Assembly: GCF_017355915.2 (NCBI RefSeq)
Contig: NZ_JAFEUV020000003.1
Span: forward strand, 318,858-382,857
DNA: 64,000 nt
Reading direction: 5' to 3'
Origin: Telluribacter roseus
GTDB taxonomy: Bacteria; Bacteroidota; Bacteroidia; Cytophagales; Spirosomataceae
Below are positions 25,486-33,812 of the stretch, piece by piece. The translations under genes and the position numbers were made by a program. The notes below the pieces were generated by a model, which did not search any database, was not told the DNA's origin, and saw nothing but the letters and a program-made list of their open reading frames with translations. How positions within the stretch are numbered: the first letter of the stretch is position 1; every line of letters begins with the position of its first letter.

Positions 25486-28071
25486 ATGAGTCACGTATTT
25501 CAGGACGCAGTCGTTACCAAATACAATATTTTTAACAGCCTTTTTCTGAGTTTGCCCTACCCGGGTATATTTCAGACGGGCTCACTGCTGCCACTTCTTA
25601 CCCAGCAGAGTGAGGAGGGGTTTCAGGCCGGTAAATCGCCGCGTCAGATCATAGAAGACTTCTTCAGTGAGCTACTGGAAGACGCTTCGCCCAAAGAGCG
25701 GATAGATCTGCTGTTTGCTTTTATTCAATATATAGAGCGACAGGTAGTACTCTTTGACTCCGTAGAGGACGCCGCTTTTGATCAGACCCACGATCTGAGC
25801 GGAAAAGGCTCGGTACCTTTTCTGGTGGAGCGCCTGGAGACTCCAGAGCTGCGTCAGAAGATGCTGGATAAGCTGCAGGATTTCTCTGTACGCATTGTAC
25901 TGACAGCTCATCCCACGCAATTTTATCCGGGCAAGGTGCTGGGTATTATCCATGACCTGGAAGATGCCATCCGGATCAATGATTTTGCGGAAGTCAACCG
26001 TTTACTGCTGCAGTTGGGCAAAACTGGTTTTACGAATGATACCAAGCCAAGCCCCTATGACGAAGCGGTAAGCTTAACCTGGTTTCTGGAGAATGTATAC
26101 TACGAAGCCATACCGGCTATCCTGCTCAAGCTCATCGATAGCCTGGATATGTCGGTGCACGAGTGGTCTTATCCGCAGCTGTTCCGGCTGGGCTTCTGGC
26201 CCGGCGGCGACCGCGATGGTAATCCCTTTGTCAATGCCGAAACTACTTTACAGGTAGCCGATCGCCTCCGCGAAACGCTGCTGCGGGCCTACTACCGGGA
26301 TATTCGTAACCTGAAACGCCGGCTCACGTTCCGCGGCGTAGAGGATGCCATATCGCTGGCAGAGCTCAAGATGAACAGTACCATATTCGGTCCCGAAGAG
26401 GAAGGATATGCCAGCGTGACAGAGCTCATCAATGAGCTACTCGAAGCACGGGAAGTACTTATTGATAAGCACCAGGGGCTGTTTGTGGAGATGCTGGATG
26501 TATTTGTGCTCAAACTGCGTCTCTTCGGCTTTTTCTTTGCCAGCCTGGATGTACGTCAGGATAGCCGCAAGCATACCAAAGCCTGGAAAGACATTCTGAC
26601 CCGCCTGGAACAGAAGATACCCCTGATCAAGTACAGTGACTACCAGAGCTGGGACGAAGACCGTAAAATAGACCTGCTGCTTTCGCTGAATATCCCACTG
26701 CGCGAAGATGACTACGAAGACCCGCTAACCAAAGATATACTGGGGGCTATCAAGTCCATACGTACCATACAGCAGCGCAACGGTGAAGAGGGGGCTCACC
26801 GCTACGTGATCAGTAACTCCCAGAGTGCGCTGAATATCATGGAAGTACTGGCCATCGCCAAAAACCTGATCGCGGATGAGGAAGGAAAGCTGGCGCTGGA
26901 TATAGTACCGCTGTTCGAAACAGTAGATGACCTGGCCAATGCGTCGGGTATCATGCGCAAACTATACGAAAATGAGTACTACCGCAATCACCTGACCAAC
27001 CGGGGCAACCACCAGACCATCATGGTGGGCTTCTCGGATGGTACCAAGGATGGAGGGTATCTGCGGGCCAACTGGTCGATCTACCGCGCTAAGGAAGAGC
27101 TCACCAAGATATCGCGCGAGTACGGTATCAAGGTAACCTTCTTCGACGGTCGGGGAGGACCTCCGGGTCGTGGGGGTGGAAATAACCACAACTTCTACGC
27201 CTCGCTGGGTAAGGATATAGAGGATAAAGAAATACAACTGACCGTACAGGGACAGACCATCAGCTCCAACTACGGTACCGTTTCGACGGCTATGTATAAC
27301 CTCGAGCGCCTCTTTACGGCGGGCCTCGAAAATCACCTGTTCAGTTCCAGCCGTCAGGAAGAGCAGCTCACCGAAGCAGACAAAGCACTTCTGGAAGAAC
27401 TGGCCCAGGCGGCTTACCACTCGTACCTCGAGCTGAAGAACGACCCGGTATTTGTAAAGTACCTGGAAAAGAAGACGCCGCTCCGCTTCTACGGCCAGAC
27501 CAACATCGGAAGCCGCCCTACCAAGCGCGGCAACGATGGCGAAGGCCTCAAGTTTGAGGATCTGCGGGCTATTCCGTTTGTAGGTTCGTGGGCTCAGATG
27601 AAGCAGAACGTACCCGGCTTCTACGGATTCGGCTCGGCTATTGAGAAACTGATGGCTGAAGGAAAAGGAGATGCCATCAAGGCCCTGTACAAAAAGTCGC
27701 TCTTCTTCCGTACCCTGATCGAGAACTCCATGCAGTCTCTGTCGAAGGCATTTTTCCCGGCTACGGAGTACCTGCGCCGTGAAGAAGAGTACCGGGCGTT
27801 CTGGGATACTATGTACGCGGAGTTTGAACTGACCTATAAGCTGCTCCTGGAGATATCGGGCCAGAAAGAGCTGCTGGACAGCAACCAGGTAACCAAAGAA
27901 TCCATCAAGGTACGTGAGCGTATCGTTATGCCGCTTATCACCATACAGCAGTACGCCCTGCAGATGCTGGCTGAGGATCCCAAGACGCTGCCGGTAGATG
28001 TAGAAAGATACCATAAACTGGTAGTACGGGCTATGTTCGGGATCATCAATGCGGCCCGTAACTCGGCGTAG
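25486..28071 (+). CDS. ppc: Phosphoenolpyruvate carboxylase
   Basis: This 861-residue enzyme makes oxaloacetate from PEP and bicarbonate. Signatures: VLTAHPTQ with catalytic His142, GFWPGGDRDGNPFV, VGFSDGTKDGGYLRANW, and the mobile loop FDGRGGPPGRGGG near 554-566. It is slightly shorter than the E. coli enzyme (883). The C-terminus reads RNSA, where well-studied PEPCs end in (R/Q)NTG. Comparable ends may be typical of the Bacteroidota branch. It is a single-gene unit with its own terminator. Confidence 0.95.
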   Translation: MSHVFQDAVVTKYNIFNSLFLSLPYPGIFQTGSLLPLLTQQSEEGFQAGKSPRQIIEDFFSELLEDASPKERIDLLFAFIQYIERQVVLFDSVEDAAFDQTHDLSGKGSVPFLVERLETPELRQKMLDKLQDFSVRIVLTAHPTQFYPGKVLGIIHDLEDAIRINDFAEVNRLLLQLGKTGFTNDTKPSPYDEAVSLTWFLENVYYEAIPAILLKLIDSLDMSVHEWSYPQLFRLGFWPGGDRDGNPFVNAETTLQVADRLRETLLRAYYRDIRNLKRRLTFRGVEDAISLAELKMNSTIFGPEEEGYASVTELINELLEAREVLIDKHQGLFVEMLDVFVLKLRLFGFFFASLDVRQDSRKHTKAWKDILTRLEQKIPLIKYSDYQSWDEDRKIDLLLSLNIPLREDDYEDPLTKDILGAIKSIRTIQQRNGEEGAHRYVISNSQSALNIMEVLAIAKNLIADEEGKLALDIVPLFETVDDLANASGIMRKLYENEYYRNHLTNRGNHQTIMVGFSDGTKDGGYLRANWSIYRAKEELTKISREYGIKVTFFDGRGGPPGRGGGNNHNFYASLGKDIEDKEIQLTVQGQTISSNYGTVSTAMYNLERLFTAGLENHLFSSSRQEEQLTEADKALLEELAQAAYHSYLELKNDPVFVKYLEKKTPLRFYGQTNIGSRPTKRGNDGEGLKFEDLRAIPFVGSWAQMKQNVPGFYGFGSAIEKLMAEGKGDAIKALYKKSLFFRTLIENSMQSLSKAFFPATEYLRREEEYRAFWDTMYAEFELTYKLLLEISGQKELLDSNQVTKESIKVRERIVMPLITIQQYALQMLAEDPKTLPVDVERYHKLVVRAMFGIINAARNSA

Positions 28072-28100
28072 CCATACATAACAGCTACCTTACAAAATAT

Positions 28101-28143
28101 ATCCCCCTCGGAACGACCGGCTGGTTATCCGAGGGGGATTTTT
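28101..28143 (+). terminator. Terminator after ppc
   Basis: A perfect 12-bp stem, ATCCCCCTCGGA (28101-28112) with TCCGAGGGGGAT (28128-28139), is followed by T5. Confidence 0.92.
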
Positions 28144-28495
28144 GTAGGTGTGGATATAGTAGTCAGGAATGGTGTGGTGGCAATGGGTTGGGAAGCTGTG
28201 GATGGATATAGTGTAACAGAAATGACAAAGACAGACTTATGTACTTGTATGGTTGTACAGGGTATAGGTAGTAATCAGCCGGTTAGGCTTGGATAACGGC
28301 AGGTTTGGTGGTATAACTCTACTACGGATCTACTACTGCTACGACCTTCCTGAAAGGTACTCTGGGGACAGAGCTTGTGAGGCGACTTAATCTTTTTGAT
28401 GGTGTAGCCAAACACTTTGCTGACTACTGCTGTTTATAAAATCCAGATAAAGTTATTACTATTTTTAAATTTAAAAATAAAATAATGCAAAAATA
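28144..28495. other. Gene-free stretch upstream of the tyrosine operon
   Basis: About 350 bp between the ppc terminator and the hmgA promoter. I find no ORF, tRNA-like fold or repeat of note. It turns strongly AT-rich after 28430. Confidence 0.5.
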
Positions 28496-28527
28496 TTTGC
28501 GTTAAATTTTTATTGTTACTATAATTG
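28496..28527 (+). promoter_or_regulatory. Promoter of the phenylalanine/tyrosine catabolic operon
   Basis: TTTG at 28496-28499 lies 20 nt before TATAATTG at 28520-28527, one mismatch from TAnnTTTG. The surrounding 90 bp are very AT-rich. Directly downstream is a short dyad, TTGCC-AA-GGCAA (28527-28538), near the expected start point, a possible regulator site. Confidence 0.55.
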
Positions 28528-28568
28528 TTGCCAAGGCAATTAGATATCAAATTACACTTCGTCATGCA

Positions 28569-28598
28569 GGGGTGGACGAAGGTCCACCCCAATTTTTT
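28569..28598 (+). terminator. Terminator-like hairpin in the hmgA leader
   Basis: A perfect 9-bp stem, GGGGTGGAC (28569-28577) with GTCCACCCC (28582-28590), has loop GAAG and is followed by AATTTTTT. It lies between the candidate promoter and the hmgA ATG, 36 nt before the latter, so it could act as an attenuator or end a roughly 65-nt leader RNA. Confidence 0.75.
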
Positions 28599-28633
28599 AG
28601 AATACAGATGTAGACGCTAAACCGACTAGAGCC

Positions 28634-29812
28634 ATGCCGATCTATCACCGACTCGGAAAGATTCCACACAAGCGCCACACGCAGTTTGAGAAGCCCGACG
28701 GTGGCCTGTACTACGAGCAGGTATTCGGTACCATCGGCTTTGACGGGATGTCATCCCTGATGTACCACGTGCACCGCCCCACGCAGGTGCAGGCCATTGC
28801 TCCGGCCCTGGATGTGTCGCCCCGGCTCGCCGTTGCTAACAACCTCACCATGCGGAAGCTGATCGGATTTGCGCTGCCTCCCATGGACGACTACATCGAA
28901 AGTCGTATACCTCTGATGGTGAATAAGGACGTCACCATAGGCCTGGCGGCTCCGCGTACTTCCCAGACGGAGTATTTTTACAAAAATGCCGACGCCGATG
29001 AGCTACTGTTTATCCACCGGGGCAGTGGGCGGTTGCGGACGTTGTTGGGTACTTTACCCTTTGAGTACGGCGACTACCTGGTGATACCGCGGGGCATGAT
29101 CTACCAGATCGAGTTCGATACAGCAGACAACCGTCTCTTTTACCTCGAGTCGCACTCGCCAATCTACACACCCAAGCGGTACCGCAACCACTTCGGACAA
29201 CTGATGGAGCACTCGCCCATGCACGAGCGCGACTACAAGCTCCCAACCGACCTGGAGACGCACGACGAGCGGGGGGAGTTTCTGATGAAAATCAAAAAGG
29301 GCAACGCCATGCACCATCTGGTGTACGCCTACCACCCGTTCGATGTAGTAGGCTGGGACGGCTACAACTTCCCGTGGGGCTTTTCTATTCACGATTTTGA
29401 GCCTATCACGGGGCGCGTTCATCAGCCACCGCCGGTGCACCAGACCTTCCAGACCGACGCCTTCGTGGTGTGTTCGTTCTGTCCGCGGTTGTACGACTAC
29501 CACCCCAAGGCCATACCGGCTCCCTACAACCACAGCAATATCGACTCCGACGAAGTACTTTACTACGTAGATGGCGACTTCATGAGCCGCAACGATATAG
29601 CGCAGGGGCACATCACGCTGCACCCCGGAGGTATTCCGCACGGGCCGCACCCGGGAGCCTATGAGCGGAGTATCGGCAAGAAAGAAACGCAGGAGCTGGC
29701 CGTGATGGTAGATACCTTCCGCCCCCTGATGCTCACCGAAGCCGCCCTAGCCATTGACGACGGTAAGTACTTCCAAAGCTGGCTGGAACCGGAGCGGGAG
29801 GAGAAAAGGTAA
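28634..29812 (+). CDS. hmgA: Homogentisate 1,2-dioxygenase
   Basis: This 392-residue cupin dioxygenase opens the aromatic ring of homogentisate to give maleylacetoacetate. Family signatures are the N-terminal MPIYHRLGKIPHKRH and the metal-site region HQPPPVHQTF followed by PYNHSNIDSDEVLYYVDG, supplying the His/Glu iron ligands. It is the first gene of an operon whose members cover tyrosine breakdown from phenylalanine to fumarate plus acetoacetate. The stop codon runs into a word-repeat region before hppD. Confidence 0.95.
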   Translation: MPIYHRLGKIPHKRHTQFEKPDGGLYYEQVFGTIGFDGMSSLMYHVHRPTQVQAIAPALDVSPRLAVANNLTMRKLIGFALPPMDDYIESRIPLMVNKDVTIGLAAPRTSQTEYFYKNADADELLFIHRGSGRLRTLLGTLPFEYGDYLVIPRGMIYQIEFDTADNRLFYLESHSPIYTPKRYRNHFGQLMEHSPMHERDYKLPTDLETHDERGEFLMKIKKGNAMHHLVYAYHPFDVVGWDGYNFPWGFSIHDFEPITGRVHQPPPVHQTFQTDAFVVCSFCPRLYDYHPKAIPAPYNHSNIDSDEVLYYVDGDFMSRNDIAQGHITLHPGGIPHGPHPGAYERSIGKKETQELAVMVDTFRPLMLTEAALAIDDGKYFQSWLEPEREEKR

Positions 29813-29937
29813 GAAAGAATAAAAGGCGGAAGGGCGGCCGCCGTGCGGTAAGAAAGCAGGAAAGTAGGAATGGCGGCCGCCGCGCGGAAATAAAGGTACA
29901 AGAAAAACTATTTTTCTCCTTTCCTCCCTTCTTCCTT
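29810..29937. repeat. Word-repeat element between hmgA and hppD
   Basis: The gap holds two direct copies of a GGCGGCCGCCG(T/C)GCGG unit (29832-29847 and 29871-29886, 39 bp apart, each with a GCGGCCGC palindrome) and AAGAAAG/AGGAAAG words on the left (29810-29819, 29848-29869) whose inverse, CTCCTTTCCTCCCTTCTTCC, closes the element at 29915-29934. The layout resembles the other inverted-arm elements in the window. Confidence 0.5.
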
Positions 29938-29964
29938 AAAAAAGACATCTTCATCAACAAGACT

Positions 29965-31104
29965 ATGGAAACGCTGGAATTAAAACATAAACAACAAGCC
30001 GGAACGGAGCAGGAGGTGGACTTCCTGCCCATCAACGGTACGGATTATATAGAGATGTACGTAGGCAATGCCCGCCAGGCGGCGCACTACTTCCAGACGG
30101 CCTTTGGCTTTCAGCCGCTGGCTCATGCGGGACTGGAAACCGGGCTGCGCGATCGGGAGTCGTATGTACTGGTACAGGATAAGATCCGGCTGGTATTGAC
30201 TTCACCTCTGGTGGGCGGAACCGCTATTGGTTCGCACATCGACCTCCACGGCGATGGGGTGAAAGTAGTAGCGCTATGGGTGGATGACGCCACCTACTCC
30301 TACGAAGAAACCCTGCGCCGGGGAGCTACCTCTTGCCTGGAGCCTACTACCGAAGAGGACGAACACGGGCGTGTCGTACGCTCCGGCATCTGCACCTATG
30401 GCGATACCGTACACGTATTTGTGGAGCGTAAGGAGTACCAGGGGGTGTTTCTGCCGGGCTATAAGAAATGGGAGCCTGCCTACCGCCCTGAGTCCGTCGG
30501 ACTCCGCTACGTCGACCACATAGTAGGCAACGTAGGCTGGAACGAGATGAACAAGTGGGTCAAGTTTTACGCCGATGTGATGGGCTTCCGGCAGCTGGTG
30601 TCGTTTGACGACAAGGACATCTCTACTGACTACACGGCTCTGATGAGCAAGGTCATGAGCAACGGCAACGGACGGATCAAGTTTCCGATCAATGAGCCCG
30701 CCGAGGGTAAAAAGAAATCGCAGGTAGAGGAGTACCTGGATTTTTACGGAGGGCCGGGCGTACAGCACATTGCGGTAGCTACCGACAATATCATCGAAAC
30801 TGTTACGGCGCTTCGGGATCGTGGGGTGGAGTTTCTACAGGTACCCACTACCTACTACGACGACCTGCAGGAACGGGTAGGAACCATTGACGAAGAAATC
30901 AATGAGCTGCGCCAGCTGGGTATACTCGTAGACCGCGACGATGAAGGGTACCTGCTACAGATTTTTACGAAGCCTATCATGCCCCGGCCTACGTTGTTTT
31001 TCGAAATTATCCAGCGCAAGGGAGCCAGGTCCTTTGGCAAAGGCAACTTCAAAGCCTTGTTTGAAGCCATCGAACGCGAACAGCAACTACGAGGAACCTT
31101 ATGA
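29965..31104 (+). CDS. hppD: 4-hydroxyphenylpyruvate dioxygenase
   Basis: This 379-residue two-domain vicinal-oxygen-chelate enzyme converts 4-hydroxyphenylpyruvate to homogentisate. The second VOC domain carries the iron ligands: His in YVDHIVGNV (about residue 184), His in GVQHIAVATDN (about 267) and Glu in FFEIIQRKG (about 346), with the family's C-terminal GARSFGKGNFKALFEAIE. It is the second gene of the operon, 152 bp after hmgA. Confidence 0.96.
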   Translation: METLELKHKQQAGTEQEVDFLPINGTDYIEMYVGNARQAAHYFQTAFGFQPLAHAGLETGLRDRESYVLVQDKIRLVLTSPLVGGTAIGSHIDLHGDGVKVVALWVDDATYSYEETLRRGATSCLEPTTEEDEHGRVVRSGICTYGDTVHVFVERKEYQGVFLPGYKKWEPAYRPESVGLRYVDHIVGNVGWNEMNKWVKFYADVMGFRQLVSFDDKDISTDYTALMSKVMSNGNGRIKFPINEPAEGKKKSQVEEYLDFYGGPGVQHIAVATDNIIETVTALRDRGVEFLQVPTTYYDDLQERVGTIDEEINELRQLGILVDRDDEGYLLQIFTKPIMPRPTLFFEIIQRKGARSFGKGNFKALFEAIEREQQLRGTL

Positions 31105-31185
31105 TGGAGTACCGGTAGTCATGGAGGGGCAGGCACAGCTATTTAACTACCCATGACAGCTAGTCTATATTTAACTAATTGAGCC

Positions 31186-31920
31186 ATGGATCAAGCATAT
31201 GATAAATATACCGCCGAAGACCATGCGGTGTGGAAGCGGCTTTTTGAGCGGCAGATGGAGCAGTTACCTGCCATTGCCAGCCGGGCCTACCTGGAAGGAA
31301 TTGAGAAGGTAGGTTTTGTAGCGGATCACATTCCCAACTTCGTGGAGGAGACCAACCCGCGCCTGCGGGCCCATACCGGTTGGGAGGTATGGGTAGTACC
31401 CGGCCTCATTCCCCATAAGGAGTTTTTCGGCTTGATGGCCGACAAGAAGTTTCCGGCCTCTACCTGGCTGCGTACCCTTGAGCAGCTGGATTACCTGGAA
31501 GAGCCAGACATGTTTCATGATACATTTGGACACGTGCCGTTATTGACCAATCCGTCTTTTTGCCATTTTCTAACCGATCTGAGTGAAGTAGCGCTCCGGT
31601 TTATCGACAGCGAAGAAGCCATCCAGCGCATATCGCGGCTCTACTGGTACACGGTGGAGTTTGGACTTATCCACGAGGAGGGGAAATTGAAAATCTACGG
31701 AGGGGGGATCCTGTCTTCACCCGGCGAAAGTGTGTACTGCCTGAGCGATGAAGTACCCAAAATCGCCTTTGATGTGATTACGCTGCTGGACACGCCGTAC
31801 CATATCGATCGGTACCAGGACCACTACTTTGTTATTGAATCGTACGAGCAACTTTACGGATCAGTAACACAAATAGCGGAATCCTTAGATAAAACTATAA
31901 ATAAATTAACCGTTTACTAA
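31186..31920 (+). CDS. phhA: Phenylalanine 4-monooxygenase
   Basis: This 244-residue monomeric aromatic amino acid hydroxylase uses iron and tetrahydropterin to turn phenylalanine into tyrosine. Iron ligands are the two His of PDMFHDTFGHVPLL and the Glu of YWYTVEFGL, with GGGILSSPGE downstream. No pterin-4a-carbinolamine dehydratase (phhB) gene is in the operon, so cofactor recycling must be encoded elsewhere. It is 81 bp after hppD. Confidence 0.95.
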   Translation: MDQAYDKYTAEDHAVWKRLFERQMEQLPAIASRAYLEGIEKVGFVADHIPNFVEETNPRLRAHTGWEVWVVPGLIPHKEFFGLMADKKFPASTWLRTLEQLDYLEEPDMFHDTFGHVPLLTNPSFCHFLTDLSEVALRFIDSEEAIQRISRLYWYTVEFGLIHEEGKLKIYGGGILSSPGESVYCLSDEVPKIAFDVITLLDTPYHIDRYQDHYFVIESYEQLYGSVTQIAESLDKTINKLTVY

Positions 31921-31973
31921 AAATATAGCAAAAAAAGGCTGGTTTACTTAGTAGGCTAATAGTTGGTGTGTAC

Positions 31974-31981
31974 TATATTTG
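31974..31981 (+). promoter_or_regulatory. -7 box before the MarR gene
   Basis: TATATTTG matches TAnnTTTG exactly and lies 41 nt before the marR start codon. The partial dyad TTAG-TAGG-CTAA (31949-31960) is just upstream. This would give marR-fahA an internal promoter. No good -33 box is visible. Confidence 0.4.
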
Positions 31982-32022
31982 TAAGGTTCTGACGCCGAGC
32001 CTAACCCTAAAAGACTACAAGT

Positions 32023-32466
32023 ATGACTCACCATTCCGACCAGCGTGCTTACTTTTTCAAAATCGACACCACCATCAAAAAAATTCGTAACGCGTTGCAG
32101 AAGCGTTTGAATGAAGCGGGTGTTGATCTGACCGTAGATCAATGGGTACTCCTGGATCATATCTACCGGGAGGAAGGCATCAGTCAGAATGCACTGGCCG
32201 AAGTAACATATAAAGATCCTCCGACCGTAACCCGCATCATTGATCTGCTGGAAAAGAAAGCCCTGGTGGAACGTAGAATGGCTGCCGGTGACCGTCGTAA
32301 ATTCAATCTGTTCCTGACCGAAAAGGGAGTAGCCTGTCACAACGAAGCTTTCCCCGTAGTAGCCGAGATTCGTCGGAAGGGTTGGGGCGAGCTGGATGAG
32401 TCAGACTACCAGCAGTTTGTACGGATTATGGATTCGATTTACAATAATTTTAGCGAAACAGAATGA
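32023..32466 (+). CDS. MarR-family transcriptional regulator
   Basis: This 147-residue winged-helix protein has the MarR layout: helices, then the recognition region SQNALAEVTYKDPPTVTRIIDLLEKKALVERR split across residues 55-90, and the wing GDRRKFNLFLTEKG. It probably senses a pathway intermediate and controls the operon in which it sits. Its stop codon overlaps the fahA start (ATGA at 32463-32466), so regulator and last pathway enzyme are translationally coupled. Confidence 0.9.
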   Translation: MTHHSDQRAYFFKIDTTIKKIRNALQKRLNEAGVDLTVDQWVLLDHIYREEGISQNALAEVTYKDPPTVTRIIDLLEKKALVERRMAAGDRRKFNLFLTEKGVACHNEAFPVVAEIRRKGWGELDESDYQQFVRIMDSIYNNFSETE

Positions 32467-33716
32467 TACAATCCGCTTCATGGCTAGCCATACCTTCTGA
32501 CTCCGATTTTTCTGTTCATAACCTGCCTTATGGCATATTCAGCAGAGAGGGAGGGGCTCCGGGAGTAGGGGTAGCCATCGGAGAGTGGATCATAGACCTG
32601 ACCGCCGCCGCCCAACTCGGACTACTAACCGAGTGGGAGGGGGCGGTTTCTGTTTTTGAGCAAAGCGTACTGAATGACTTCATCGCTCTGGGCCGCCCGG
32701 CCTGGCAGCGCCTGCGGGCTATTTTGCAGCAGTTGTTAATGGATGAGGAGTCACCGCTGCGCGCGGTAGCAGATCGGGTACTGGTACGACAGACTGAGGC
32801 CCGAATGCACCTGCCCGTACGCATTGGCGACTACACCGATTTTTATTCCAGCCTGGAGCACGCTACTAACGTTGGCAAGCTCTTTCGGTCCGACAACCCT
32901 CTGATGCCCAACTGGAAGCATCTGCCCGTAGCCTACCATGGGAGAGCCTCCTCGGTAGTGGTATCGGGTACGCCGGTACACCGGCCGCAGGGACAGATCC
33001 TGCCAGCGGGAGCGGAAGTACCTGTATTCAGCCCCACCAAGGCGCTGGACTACGAGCTGGAATTGGGTTTTATCATAGGCAAAGATTCTGCGCTGGGCAG
33101 ACCCGTGACGGCGGCTGAGGCAGAGGAGTACCTGTTCGGCTGCGTACTGGTCAATGACTGGTCGGCGCGTGATATACAGCGCTGGGAGTACCAGCCGCTG
33201 GGCCCGTTCCTGAGCAAGAATTTTGCTACTTCCATATCGCCCTGGGTTGTAACACTCGACGCACTGGCCCCTTTTCGGACCAAAGGGCCCCTGCAGGAGC
33301 CTGCACCGCTACCATATCTACAAACGAGCGGTGCCTTCAACTTTGATCTGGACTTGCAGGTGGCAATACAGCCGGCCGAACAACCGGAAAGTACTCTTTG
33401 CCGCACCAATGCCAGGTACCTGTACTGGAATGTGAGGCAACAGCTGGCTCACCACACCATCACGGGTTGTAATATGAAGGTAGGTGATTTGATCGCTACC
33501 GGAACCATCAGCGGCCCCGACGAAGGAAGCAACGGCTGTCTGCTGGAGCTGACCCAGGGAGGTACCAGGCCCGTAGCGTTAGAGGGTGGCGAGCAGCGTA
33601 CCTACCTGCTGGATGGCGATGAGGTAGTAATGCGGGGCTACGCCTCTGGGAACGGCTATAGGATAGGTTTTGGGGAGGTGCGCGGAATGATACTACCGGC
33701 AGCTGAGCTTTTCTGA
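32463..33716 (+). CDS. fahA: Fumarylacetoacetase
   Basis: The 417-residue protein has the FAH signatures DYTDFYSSLEHATNVG, the catalytic YHGRASSVVVSG, and metal-site acids in DYELELGFIIG and VNDWSARDIQRWEYQPLGPF. It splits fumarylacetoacetate into fumarate and acetoacetate, the last step of the pathway. The substrate would have to arise from maleylacetoacetate by isomerisation, but no glutathione-dependent isomerase (maiA) gene is present in the cluster. Confidence 0.95.
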   Translation: MIQSASWLAIPSDSDFSVHNLPYGIFSREGGAPGVGVAIGEWIIDLTAAAQLGLLTEWEGAVSVFEQSVLNDFIALGRPAWQRLRAILQQLLMDEESPLRAVADRVLVRQTEARMHLPVRIGDYTDFYSSLEHATNVGKLFRSDNPLMPNWKHLPVAYHGRASSVVVSGTPVHRPQGQILPAGAEVPVFSPTKALDYELELGFIIGKDSALGRPVTAAEAEEYLFGCVLVNDWSARDIQRWEYQPLGPFLSKNFATSISPWVVTLDALAPFRTKGPLQEPAPLPYLQTSGAFNFDLDLQVAIQPAEQPESTLCRTNARYLYWNVRQQLAHHTITGCNMKVGDLIATGTISGPDEGSNGCLLELTQGGTRPVALEGGEQRTYLLDGDEVVMRGYASGNGYRIGFGEVRGMILPAAELF

Positions 33717-33812
33717 ACTGGTCTTTCCAGTACCAAGCCCCTAAACTTTTGCCGAAACTTCACGGTTCTACCCAAGTACACCCTTTAGTCATTTAGCTTC
33801 ATCAACGACTGC

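Noticed and set aside
26962-28014. 350-codon open frame antisense to ppc
   Set aside because: It lies entirely inside the conserved PEP carboxylase coding region and encodes no recognisable domain.
28144-28495. tRNA or structured RNA gene in the gap upstream of hmgA
   Set aside because: No cloverleaf, TTCGA loop or strong nested stems could be found before the leader hairpin at 28569.
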